DNA of 64,000 nucleotides. Source: Sclerotiophoma versabilis. Lineage: Eukaryota; Ascomycota; Dothideomycetes; Pleosporales; Didymellaceae. Location: NCBI GenBank assembly GCA_012274445.1, contig JAAROD010000004.1, positions 1,984,001 to 2,048,000 of the forward strand, read 5' to 3'. The notes under the pieces were generated by a model. The model saw nothing but the letters and a program-made list of their open reading frames with translations, was not told where the DNA came from and made no database searches. Of this stretch, positions 55,550 through 64,000 are shown in pieces. Position 1 is the first letter of the stretch. The number at the start of each line of letters is the position of its first letter. Position numbers and translations under genes: made by a program.

Positions 55550-57312
55550 GTTAACGAAGTGTCGAGTATTCTGATGTGAATAAGTGCAAGCAGCGCATAT
55601 TTAACGTCTCTGCTGAGTGGACCTGCCACTGTACCATATAGGTGACACACTAGCGTAGTGCGGATCCCTACCTTCATCATGTACACTGTGAAATGTGTCG
55701 AGCTAATGTAGACAGTGTAACGCTGCACAGCGGCCCGATCTAGCTATCACTAAGCATCCAATCACATATCGTATGTTCCAGAAAACAACCCAGCAGACGT
55801 TGTGGCACCACAATACCCAGGTTTTGGGGTTTTCCCCGCTCGCCAAGCTCATGACAACAGCGTGGCGCATTGCATTCAATCGCGGCTCGCCGAAGGCGGA
55901 ACCAGCCTAGCTCGCAATCCTTCATCTCATACACCAACATCCAAAACGAGGCTGCGATCCGCACTCAACTTTTTGGGTACGAGAGATACTATTGTGGTTC
56001 CGTCCCTGGGCCCTCAATACTTCCTGCGGCTGTTACTTTACGATTTTTGCCTACATTCACTAAGCAGGGTAGCTATTTGCTGCATTCTAACGTTGGGTCG
56101 TACTGCACCTTCGGCTGCGTTCTTTTTGTTAAGGAGAATGCGCCGTTCTAAGTGCTCATCATGTACATGAAGCACGTAAGTCCGGTAATGCCCCTAGACA
56201 TAACGATGTACTTGCCCTGCAAAACAGTGTACTTGCATTTCCGAGTGCGCTCTAAAACAGGCTCATGGCTCGAGTGATCCTGTCGCAGAAACACGACGGT
56301 ATGTTGATTCAAAGGCAAAATCTGGAGGTAGTTCTTGAGCCTTGTTTTCTCAATATACATTTTTGTAACTTCATACCAACCTCCCAGCTGCGACTTATGA
56401 AAGTGTTTTCTTCAAGGCCGATGTATGTTTCTCGAGAGGAGGTAGTTCCAGTGCCGAAGCTTGACCAGAGCTTACCATTGCTGTTTTTACCATAATCCTG
56501 ACATTATGCTTCAGCATCATGCAGCGAGGATGAAGAGCGATAACTCTGGACAACTACTTGATGGTCCTAGCTGGGGCTTGTATAGCTGACCATAAGCAAT
56601 ACGATATTCATTCCAATGCTCCTGCTAACTTTCGTAGACCTTCTGCCTCGTCGAGACAATAGGTGCGCACTTCATCGTGGCGGTGTATTTGAGCATAGCC
56701 AACAACGCCTTTCCAGAGCGACGAGGCTATCGTCACGGCCAAGAGGGACGGTGCGAAGATGATGGTCAAGGATAGGAGTGATGAAACAAGCCTCGATACG
56801 GCACGTGAGGCGAGCGCAAAGTGGCGTCTGCGACAGATCAAAACTTGGGGACTGTCTTCTGCAATAGCCATGATCCAGACCTTGGGGATATCATAGTTGC
56901 AAGGGAACGGTACGTCAGGGAGATACATGAACAGGATCCTGCTGAATCTGGAGATGCTCACATTTGATACAGAGAGCCTAATGGTTGGCACAGATGAACA
57001 AAGAAATGCTCTATATGACATGCGCCCCTTTCGAATATATGTGACTCGATCCTCACCTGATTCAAATCTATACGAAGATTACTGCACAGATAACAACGCA
57101 CATAGCAGATGAGCTGATCCCCCAGGTCCTAAATATTTGATCCAATCCAGATAATGTCTTCGACGCACCATTGTGACTGGCCCCACTATGCCCGCCTGCT
57201 CCAGGTCTCCCCCATTCACGTCCTCCTCTGCCCTGACCAGCTTCTCCAGCTCCACCTTCCTTCTGGGGCAGCTCAGTATTTGCTACGTTCGCCTGCTGTA
57301 AGGAAACACCTT
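55550..57312. other. Intergenic 1.76 kb, P450 upstream flank
   Basis: P450 promoter and unassigned sequence. A 137-codon minus frame at 56608-57021 (MSYRAFLCSSVP, with one hydrophobic stretch LTIIFAPSLLAVTIASS) and a 94-codon Gly-rich minus frame at 57068-57352 ending in a hydrophobic tail (SSSAMCVVICAVIFV) are open but unproved; the latter may belong to the next entry. Confidence 0.35.
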
Positions 57313-57474
57313 CTATTTGATGGTTTCCATCTGTGCTAGGAAAGCAGAGCAAGTTAGCTCCTTTGTCTGCACAGATCTGTCTGATTGCTGGCGCAAAGGT
57401 AGTGGGCTCACAGCTAATGCGAGAGAACCGAGCGTCAGTAGTGCATATAACGTGATTGGAATATGAAGCAGCAT
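57313..57474 (-). CDS. Possible small secreted protein, structure unresolved
   Basis: From the ATG at 57474 the frame encodes MLLHIPITLYALLTLGSLALA, a good signal peptide, then a short mature part of about 32 residues with one Cys (KELTCSAF). A near-perfect intron signature lies inside (GTGAGC donor near 57412, GAGCTAACTT branch, TTTCCTAG acceptor), and beyond it a Gly-rich open frame runs to 57068 with a C-terminal hydrophobic tail typical of GPI-anchored proteins. The phases do not match by one base, so either the gene is 53 residues long, or the gene is broken or misread here. Confidence 0.3.
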   Translation of the reverse strand: MLLHIPITLYALLTLGSLALAVSPLPLRQQSDRSVQTKELTCSAFLAQMETIK

Positions 57475-57905
57475 TTCGAGATACTGAGGGCCATGGTTAC
57501 AGTGTGCGTGTTGATGAGAGAGTCTTTCTTGTATTAGATAATTGGAGTACATCGTCAAGCTTGGCTGAAAGACAATTAGTGTCGACAGATGCCTGTCACA
57601 GCGCGGTTGTTTGATGTGTGCGTTTATTGACAGCTTGACATTGCAGTATATTCGATGGAATGTTATTCAAGCGGAGAGGAGCCTATAGCACGCTAGATGT
57701 TGAAGCTGACGTGCAGTCGACTGGATGTAGTATTGAAGGTTGGAAGTAAGATTGAAGCACCAGGCACGGCGGGGTAGCGTGCCCCACTATGGCGGGGTGT
57801 CCGCTATCGCTCCGATACTATCAGCAAATGGAACCTCGCAGGATGTAGCTGACCATCACCTCGTACTCCATTTCGATCTATTGTGCAAACATACCATACT
57901 TCACG
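57475..57905. other. Intergenic before DUF4202 gene
   Basis: Promoter of the DUF4202 gene. No other feature. Confidence 0.5.
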
Positions 57906-58496
57906 ATGGCATCAGATACTCCATACTCAAAGGCGCTCACAGCCATCGATGCGGCGCACGCGCTCGACCCTAACAAAGTCACCGTCAACGGCGAAGAAAT
58001 ACCCTACGAACTGCACTACGCGCAGAAATGCACATCTTATCTCGAGAAACGTGCACCAGATGCCGCCGAACATCTCCGTCTTGCGATTCGAGCACAACAC
58101 TTCCGTCGCTGGGAAGTCCCGCGGTCTTCCTACCCCATGACACGCGTGGGCTACCATTCATGGCGCACGTTCCTCAAGAAGCGGCAAGCCGAGCTCGTAG
58201 AGACCATTTGCAAAGATGCCGGATATCCCGAGGAGACAACGCAGCGAGTGGGCGCGCTGATACGCAAGGAGGATCTAAAGGTGGATGAAGAGACGCAGGT
58301 ACTAGAAGATGTAGCGTGTTTGGTGTTTCTAGACGACCAGTTCGAAGCGTTTGAGAAAGAGCATGACGAAGACAAGATCGTCAAGATCCTACAAAAGACC
58401 TGGGGCAAGATGACGGAGAAAGGTCATGAGCTGGCTTTGCAGATTCCTATGGGAGAGAGACCAAAGGAGGTTATCGCAAAGGCTTTGGCCGGATAG
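57906..58496 (+). CDS. DUF4202 family protein
   Basis: Single exon, 196 residues, full length for the family. DUF4202 proteins are widespread in fungi and some bacteria with no assigned reaction; older annotations call them glutamyl-tRNA synthetase-like. Landmarks: AIDAAHALDPN, ELHYAQKCTSYL, LRLAIRAQHFRRWEVPRSSYP, RVGYHSWRTFLKKRQAEL, VLEDVACLVFLDDQFEAF and the HDEDKIVKILQKTWGKM end. The His/Arg/Glu-Asp positions suggest an HD-like metal site (AQHFRRW and LEDVACLVFL), but that is inference. Start ATG at 57906 (MASDTPYSKAL). Confidence 0.93.
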   Translation: MASDTPYSKALTAIDAAHALDPNKVTVNGEEIPYELHYAQKCTSYLEKRAPDAAEHLRLAIRAQHFRRWEVPRSSYPMTRVGYHSWRTFLKKRQAELVETICKDAGYPEETTQRVGALIRKEDLKVDEETQVLEDVACLVFLDDQFEAFEKEHDEDKIVKILQKTWGKMTEKGHELALQIPMGERPKEVIAKALAG

Positions 58497-58823
58497 GCTC
58501 TGAACTTGATTCCATTGTCTCGAACTTGGGGCTGTTTTTCGAGGCTTTTGCAAAAATCTGCGACTGTCGATGACGAGGTCCCTTGCACCTCTCTCGAGCC
58601 AAAGGATGACTACCAATCGCATCCTGCAGAAGCTTCCAGCCACTTGCACCGCCACAGCATGACGTCGCTGCCTGTTCAAACATTTCCACATCTAGGTATA
58701 AAACCGCCCAGGCTTCCGTACACGACTTCCGACATCACAATTGCCAACTTCTTTTATAACGAATCCCTTGTGAGAAATTCATACTGCCAACGGCCCGACC
58801 TACCATCGATCAGAAGACCTGCA
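58497..58823. other. 5' flank of the 64-aa gene
   Basis: 327 bp holding the DUF4202 terminator and the promoter and leader of the next small gene. Open in frame with it but no ATG context supports an extension. Confidence 0.4.
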
Positions 58824-59018
58824 ATGCCATCGTCAAGCACATCTGCCAGTTCAGCAACTGCGCATACAGCGCACGGTGTCGTCAGACCGAGTACACAGAG
58901 TGTAGCCAGTACCAACACGCAACAAAACGAGCAGGAAAAAGAGAAAGAGGGGGAAGCAGAGAGACTGTATGAAGAGAAAATTGAGGAGGAATACGCCAAG
59001 CGTGAAGGCGGCGCTTAA
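58824..59018 (+). CDS. 64-aa small acidic conserved-type fungal protein
   Basis: From the ATG at 58824 the frame gives a Ser/Thr/Ala-rich, disordered half (MPSSSTSASSATAHTAHG) and a strongly charged C-terminal helix, EAERLYEEKIEEEYAKREGG. The ending EAERLYEExxEEEYAKREGGA is one I associate with a widespread short fungal protein of unknown role. Longer upstream codons are open but would prepend unrelated Pro/Ser sequence. Easily missed because of its size. Confidence 0.65.
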   Translation: MPSSSTSASSATAHTAHGVVRPSTQSVASTNTQQNEQEKEKEGEAERLYEEKIEEEYAKREGGA

Positions 59019-59698
59019 GAACCTGAACTTTGGGTCCTTTGCAACCATTTGAAAGTCCATGGAATGAAGAGCAGGTATTGTGTTTGATATACCTTCCGGT
59101 GGGCTACTCCGGTGGAATCTGTCAAATGTGCACAACAATCCAGACCTTGCTATATTACCCCTGGCTATCACAATTGCAATTACCTTTCCCTCAACCCTAC
59201 AATTTCAACCAACCAACTTGTGATCCTGGCTACCCTCTTTTCTATCTGCTTTAAACTCGGCGACAACAGCGGGATGTACAGAAGAAAAGTAAACCATGTT
59301 CGGCTCCCCAGCGAGATCGACCCTGCAGTTCACTACGTAGACGTACAGCACGCCAGCCTTGCCAATACTCCGGCACTTGGCATTTCTACTATCACAGCGG
59401 AGTCTTAACATCCGCGAGTGTGGGGAGGCAGGGATCGGCACGCACATATACTGCAACAGGCATGTTGTTTCGAACTTAGGCGCCAAGGCAATCTAAAACT
59501 AAGTCCAGAAACATCTAAAGCGAGCCAGAATGCAGCTCCGCGGTATAAGTCAGTCTACTATTGTCTGGTGATCAAACAACTGAGACGGGTATACTGCTTC
59601 TTATGGCAGTCGAGTTGTCCTGCAATATGTTCGGCATGGCATTTTGGTATTGATAAGGAATCTCCACAAGGAAGGAAGGTGCCTGGATGAAGCTCTGA
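59019..59698. other. Intergenic before the secreted HExxH gene
   Basis: No coding exon recognised; pieces of both strands are open. Contains the upstream promoter of the secreted gene. Confidence 0.45.
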
Positions 59699-59706
59699 TA
59701 TAAATA
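59699..59706 (+). promoter_or_regulatory. TATA box of the secreted HExxH gene
   Basis: TATAAATA, a perfect TATA element, 96 bp before the ATG at 59802. Few genes in the window have one this clear; it fits an inducible gene. Confidence 0.6.
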
Positions 59707-59801
59707 TGCGCCCTGTAGCTACATGTGTGACAATAAAGTGCAGCCCATCTGTCACAGCTGATCTATCAGCCGGCCACTACAGCCACACGCAGAACGCAAC
59801 C

Positions 59802-60335
59802 ATGAAGTTCTCCATCATACTCCCGGTCCTGGCCTGCGTTTCTAGCGTGCAGGGCGCGATCACTTGGTCTCTCGCCAAATCTTCAAACCCCAGCGCGGAC
59901 CAAGCCGACGCCTATGCCAAGATCGAAGCCGCCATGCGCCTCGCTGTTGCCCGCTACGGTCGTTATTCCTCCGCCTCGAAACAAATTCGCGTCTCTTACG
60001 CCCCTGGCGTACCCACCGCAGAGGCAAATTTCAACGGCGATCTGCGCTTTGGCTCTAACAGAGCTTACATGAACGAGCGCACAGCTATGCACGAAATCTC
60101 GCACACCCTCGGTATTGGACAGACGGCTGCGTTCAACAAGAAGTGCTTGGCGGGAGACTGGAAGACCGCGCTGCCACTGCTGAGGAGCTGGGATGGTGCG
60201 AAAGCGGTGATCAACTGTGGTGGTGGCCATATTTGGCCGTATGGGCTGAACTATGACAGTGAATGGAGCGAGACAAATGCGAACAGGCATGTGCAGCTTA
60301 TTAATGCCATGATCAAGGATGGGCTGCAAGGTTGA
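59802..60335 (+). CDS. Secreted HExxH protein, metalloprotease-like
   Basis: Single exon, 177 residues. Signal peptide 1-18 (MKFSIILPVLACVSSVQG) with cleavage near Gly18/Ala19. The mature chain has a helix then FNGDLRFGSNRAYMN, and the motif HEISHTLGIGQT at His97-Glu98-His101, a zinc-binding HExxH. A metzincin would need a His at position 107; here it is Gln. Later His143 (GGHIWPYGLNYDSEW) or His163 might supply a third ligand. Two mature cysteines, Cys115 and Cys139, could form one disulfide. The family is typical of small fungal extracellular proteins seen beside ricin-B lectin domains, as I remember. Enzyme activity is unproved. Extracellular by signal; no GPI tail. Confidence 0.88.
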   Translation: MKFSIILPVLACVSSVQGAITWSLAKSSNPSADQADAYAKIEAAMRLAVARYGRYSSASKQIRVSYAPGVPTAEANFNGDLRFGSNRAYMNERTAMHEISHTLGIGQTAAFNKKCLAGDWKTALPLLRSWDGAKAVINCGGGHIWPYGLNYDSEWSETNANRHVQLINAMIKDGLQG

Positions 60336-61526
60336 GCGCTTCAATGTGCGTTTGTAGCTAGGAAGGGCTTGGTTCCAAGTTTTTTTCAGACCCGTGCAAA
60401 TAATTCTCAATGATCACGGTGATCTTAATTTAGCATCCTCCGTTCAATCATCCATGCCTGCAGTGTTGGAGATTTTCCTACGCAATTGCCCAGTATGGAC
60501 TTAATAAGGGGACGCCATCCTGCCAAAGGTTAGCCAATCACACTTGGCTTGCACATCAAGTGTCGAGTATATCACATTCGATTGCCGCCGCTGTGGTGCG
60601 CTTCTCAACCATCTAATCTTGGTCAAACTTCAATATATAAATCCTTTCTACAATTTAGTTTGGCTCTCTCCCACTATCGAAGCTCACACCTCCTGTCCTG
60701 GGCTCATACAGGGCACACAAACCTTCTCGTTAGGCAAGCCCCTGGCGTTGCGAGCAAACCGTACAGTAGTGTCGCCAGACCCACTAACAGACTTCCATAA
60801 TGTCAGATTTCCCGAAGAAACCAGAAGCCGCCTGTCTTCAGCAAGCCTTAAGAACTAGGCAAGCTCTTACCAGCTTACAGTGACATGTTTTTGGGGAAAT
60901 GGCTCGATAGTTCTTTATGGAGCGAAGAAGTCTTGTCGAGCTCTTACCTCTCGCATTCACGCTGCCGGGGGCTTTTGACATGTCTTCAGCAAAGACCCTA
61001 CAGCACTCAATAAAAACTCGAGCCGGAGGCACTGCCTCTCTGCACTCATACGTGTCTCTGCAACCTCCTATAAGCATCGCTGGATCAGATGGCTCCACCT
61101 GCTCCATATATTCTCATGGCATTATAAGGTCTATTGACTCAAAAGGATCGCTCTCAGAATAAAGAAGATGAAAATCACCAACTTCTCCGACTCACATTGT
61201 TCGTCCCCAGCCTCCTTCGACATCTTGTGGGCATCAATTCAATACGGGTCAAGACCGAAAGCCGCATACGGATGTGCATACTCTATATCCCTTTGTTCTG
61301 AAATAGATGTAGTTTATTGTCATGTCATCAAACGCTATGGTTTGCTTAGAGAGAAAATCTTCAAGCTATGCTTGTGGCGTCATGTTGAGCCGCTCTTCTA
61401 TGCTCTCGATGCAAGAAAAGTTGCCGTAGGATGGTAGCAGGATGCTGATGACTGGACATGATGTACCTCTTCTTAGAGAATGGAGGTGAAGGTGAAGCGA
61501 ACAACGGTTGTAGCCTCTTGAGATCG
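60336..61526. other. Intergenic with a TATA-like site but no clear gene
   Basis: A CAATATATAAAT element near 60629-60640 looks like a promoter, yet no good gene follows: 60917-61162 on the plus strand and 60838-61107 on the minus strand are both open, overlap and have true ATG starts, but show no domain. I leave both uncalled. Confidence 0.35.
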
Positions 61527-62249
61527 CTACTTCCACGGTCTGTCCGGGTCAGCATCGACCTCTTCACCCCAATCAGCTGGATCTGCTTCGTAAGCCATCA
61601 AAAGTCCCTCTCCAGCTGTCTCTCTCAGCATCGCTCTTCCCTTTTTGTGCCTCTCCTCCCTCGCTCTTCTCTCCCGCTCGACCGCCTTTGCAGGATATGC
61701 ATTGGGCCATCCCTCTTTCCTCCACTCCATCAGCCGTCTGTAACCAGTGTAGTACAGGCTATCATCCGAATTGTCAGTCCCACGATCATAGAAGTGCAGT
61801 CTGGGTTGAGCGTAGTGCGGTTCGAGAGGGTTGAGGAAAGCGTCCTTGGTGAGGAAAACGGAGTCGTTTGGGTTCGCAGTGCGGAGATCGAGTATGGTCA
61901 TCACCTTGCATGTTACTTCAAGATGAACTTTTCTAGAGTTCAGATCAGATGCATGCTCCAATTTTGCTAGTGCCTCTTGGTACACGGTGAGGACGGCGGA
62001 GCGGTCGAGGTTGCAGCATCTTGGGTTGCCGTCTTTTGGATTGTGCTGAGCGAACCGAATGCGAAGCTCGTGAATCTTGTCGGTGACGGTCTTCCAGTGT
62101 GGGCATGAGGTTTTGTTGTCTTGCTGCACAGGTTTCAAGCTTTCAGGCTCTGGGTGAAAGTGTTCGAAGGTAATGCCATCCTCTTTTTCATAGTTCACAG
62201 GAAGTGCAAATTCCTTTAGAGCATTCGGATCTTCGTGAGGGATCTTCAT
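61527..62249 (-). CDS. 240-aa hypothetical protein
   Basis: Single exon from the ATG at 62249 (MKIPHEDPNALKEFALP). Charged and soluble, without signal peptide or membrane span. Possible folded segments: WKTVTDKIHELRIRFAQH, PRCCNLDRSAVLTVYQEALAKL and RRLMEWRKEGWPNAYPAKAVERERRAREERHKKG, the last a long basic helix that could carry a nuclear signal. It ends DADPDRPWK. Two short Cys sites (SCPHWK, PRCCN). No domain recognised. The upstream 93 open codons to 62527 on the same strand may be leader. Confidence 0.72.
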   Translation of the reverse strand: MKIPHEDPNALKEFALPVNYEKEDGITFEHFHPEPESLKPVQQDNKTSCPHWKTVTDKIHELRIRFAQHNPKDGNPRCCNLDRSAVLTVYQEALAKLEHASDLNSRKVHLEVTCKVMTILDLRTANPNDSVFLTKDAFLNPLEPHYAQPRLHFYDRGTDNSDDSLYYTGYRRLMEWRKEGWPNAYPAKAVERERRAREERHKKGRAMLRETAGEGLLMAYEADPADWGEEVDADPDRPWK

Positions 62250-62773
62250 CGTTGTGATTGCAGGCCTTGTGGACGAATGATGGGCAATGCTGTTAGCTTG
62301 TTGATGGTGAAGTGAGCAGCAGTGGATTTGCTGGCGTGAAATGCTAGCGTAAAGCTGAGATACAGGTGAGGAAAGTAACAGAAGTGGCGAGCTATAGTGG
62401 AACTTTGGAAGAAGAAATTTTGAGGGCCGAAAAGCTCATCGTGAAGGTGAACCAGAGGCGGTGTCACCGCACTATAGTACAAATCATCCGGGTACCTGCA
62501 GAACAACAAGCACGCATCACTTAGCATAACTGGGGCCTAATCGTCGAGAAATAAGTTCCAATCTTGGGTCTTCTAGTCTTGGTGTCCTGTATTGGTGCCT
62601 GGATCATTGTCGGCACATATCCCATAGCTACAACGCTGGGTGTTCCCTGTGGCAAGCACGCCCTACGCAACTGCCTTATTCCCACTTAAAGAGCCGTCTC
62701 AAACCCTCTATTTTCCTCAAAGACTTCCTATGATCTGTTACCTCTTGTATTCCTGATCAAAATAAGGTTAGAC
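62250..62773. other. Intergenic between two hypothetical genes
   Basis: Promoter and leader of the 240-aa gene and 3' flank of the 178-aa gene. Nothing else recognised. Confidence 0.5.
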
Positions 62774-63310
62774 TTACATCCTGCGATTTGCGCGCTGCAT
62801 TCGCTTGTCCGCTTTGCGATCAGCGTTTGCCCGCCGCACGTTCTTCATGCTGAAGATCATGATCAGAGACTTCGCCCTGTCAGTACGCTTGGGATTCTTG
62901 TTGTAGTCTTCGTCGGCAGTGTCTTCGGTGTCTTCCCCAGCTTCGTTTTCTTGGCCAGGCACCTGCGCGCTGCCTTCATGCACCTTCTTGCGGAAAGCCC
63001 AGCTCTTGTAATACGCAGTTGTACCAGGGGCGTTGCGCAGTCCGTCGTCCAAGGTATAATGCCCTGGTTCAGGCTTGGCTATCACAGACTGCTCATCTTT
63101 CGTAAAATCGTCATGCGTGACGGGGCTTGACGTGGGTGGTGTCGTAAAACTTGTAGAGTACATCAAGCGAGCATGCTGGTGGACATCTGCGTAGAACGTA
63201 CCCTTAAGCGGTAGCCATGATGTTGGGCGTTGCGTCAGTGATGTGCTCAGTGAGGAAAAGGTGCCGTTGGCCTGTTGCTTGTAACGCGTGAAGTGGGAGT
63301 TCTTCTGCAT
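62774..63310 (-). CDS. 178-aa hypothetical protein, possibly mitochondrial
   Basis: Single exon from the ATG at 63310 (MQKNSHFTRYKQQANGTFSS). The N-terminal 45 residues are Ser/Thr/Arg/Lys-rich with few acids, which could be a mitochondrial presequence. The middle has EPGHYTLDDGLRNAPG and AYYKSWAFRKKVHEG, then an acidic patch (ENEAGEDTEDTADEDY) and a very basic C-terminus (KNVRRANADRKADKRMQRANRRM). No domain recognised. Function unknown. Confidence 0.62.
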   Translation of the reverse strand: MQKNSHFTRYKQQANGTFSSLSTSLTQRPTSWLPLKGTFYADVHQHARLMYSTSFTTPPTSSPVTHDDFTKDEQSVIAKPEPGHYTLDDGLRNAPGTTAYYKSWAFRKKVHEGSAQVPGQENEAGEDTEDTADEDYNKNPKRTDRAKSLIMIFSMKNVRRANADRKADKRMQRANRRM

Positions 63311-64000
63311 TCTGGTGCTCGATCAAGAGGAACTTGCGTGTGTGTAAGCGGAAGTAGGATGAAGAACAATCAAGTATACCACATTAGCACGCTAGGCATA
63401 GGTGGTGATGAAAGCGGGTTCAATGAAGGATGCTTTCACTTCGCCACCTCTCGTGAGAAGTGGCGGCCTAGCCACAGCCTTCGCTTGAAGCAGTTCAACA
63501 GCATATACTTTTTTGGGCGCAAACATCCCGCAAAGAACTCTGGGCAGAGACATGATTGATGTGTGAGACTACGGCAACAATCGCAGTGTATTAAATGCAA
63601 TACATATACTTTTCGAGACCATTTAGAATACGCCTGATCGGCCAACTTAACGCTCTTATTGAAAAATTACAGCTAAACGCTATTGGCAGTCAACAGGCGA
63701 ACAGGTGACGAACTTACACTAGACGATGTAGCTTCGCGAGGTAATAACAAGAACGGCGAGGTAACCAGGAGCTGACCGGAGACCCCCAAGGATACAAGAT
63801 TCAAAACTTGTAAGATGGCATAACCTAAATCTGTCATGCTGGTCGAAAGTATGAAACATAAAGAGGCTGCCTCTTGCCCCTGACTTCAAAATCAGCGTTG
63901 GCGTTTGGTTGTTTATGCTTTATTGCCGAAGGTGGAACGCTCGAGGAAGCAGCTTGAGGAACAGCACGTGTATCCAAGGCCTTCACTTCTACCGCATTTC
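63311..64000. other. Right-edge sequence, no gene seen
   Basis: Promoter of the 178-aa gene and unassigned sequence. Any gene here would have to continue beyond the right edge; no exon is recognisable. Confidence 0.4.

Noticed and set aside
59802..60335. Assignment as a true metzincin protease
   Set aside because: The third metal-ligand His is replaced by Gln, so only HExxH-type is justified.
60838..61162. Two overlapping opposite-strand frames behind a TATA-like site
   Set aside because: Neither has a domain and both are equally open, so no call can be justified.

Overview
This is a filamentous ascomycete chromosome segment. Almost every multi-exon gene can be resolved into exons split by short introns (about 40-100 nt) with GTRAGT-type donors, CTAAC/CTAAT branch points and YAG acceptors. 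Genes run on both strands without operons. Typical fungal families are present: three Zn(II)2Cys6 regulators, a HAK potassium transporter, a MARVEL protein, a DUF4202 protein and a P450. Gene content and style suggest Dothideomycetes, possibly Pleosporales, but that placement is inference. I saw no rRNA, convincing tRNA, CRISPR array or intact transposon.

Layout. 0-19 kb: a 3'-truncated HAK K+ transporter, a MARVEL membrane protein, a 2.4-kb spacer, a sugar/H+ symporter, an 889-aa coiled-coil protein, a C2H2 protein with about eleven fingers, a DJ-1/Hsp31-like glyoxalase and a 657-aa orphan. 19-26 kb: two Zn2Cys6 regulators transcribed away from a 1.07-kb GC-rich spacer. 26-28 kb: a low-complexity spacer with GT-rich, CACG-rich and poly-A/AAAAG tracts. 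28-36 kb: Vps9 (Rab5 GEF) with in-frame minisatellites, an ASNSD1-type asparagine-synthetase-like protein, a two-exon small secreted protein that only becomes visible after splicing by eye, and a 412-aa orphan. 36-40 kb: a gene-poor 4.4-kb block. 40-45 kb: an AmyR/MalR-like Zn2Cys6 regulator and a 7-TM protein.

45-51 kb is a compact housekeeping block: LSM8 (U6 snRNA), a PITH-domain protein, Vps20 (ESCRT-III) and Rix7 (60S ribosome biogenesis AAA ATPase); Vps20 and Rix7 share a 285-bp divergent promoter. 51.5-53 kb holds two tail-to-tail Cys/His-rich small genes whose conserved-looking N-termini both sit one base out of frame with the rest. 53.7-55.5 kb is a lone P450. 57-64 kb has a DUF4202 protein, a 64-aa acidic small protein, a secreted HExxH protein behind a clean TATA box, and two orphans.

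The parts do not form one pathway. The least-described content is the predicted secretome (33469-34086, 59802-60335, possibly 57313-57474) and the frame-broken Cys/His-rich pair. All exon joins below were checked for reading phase by hand; none has transcript support here.
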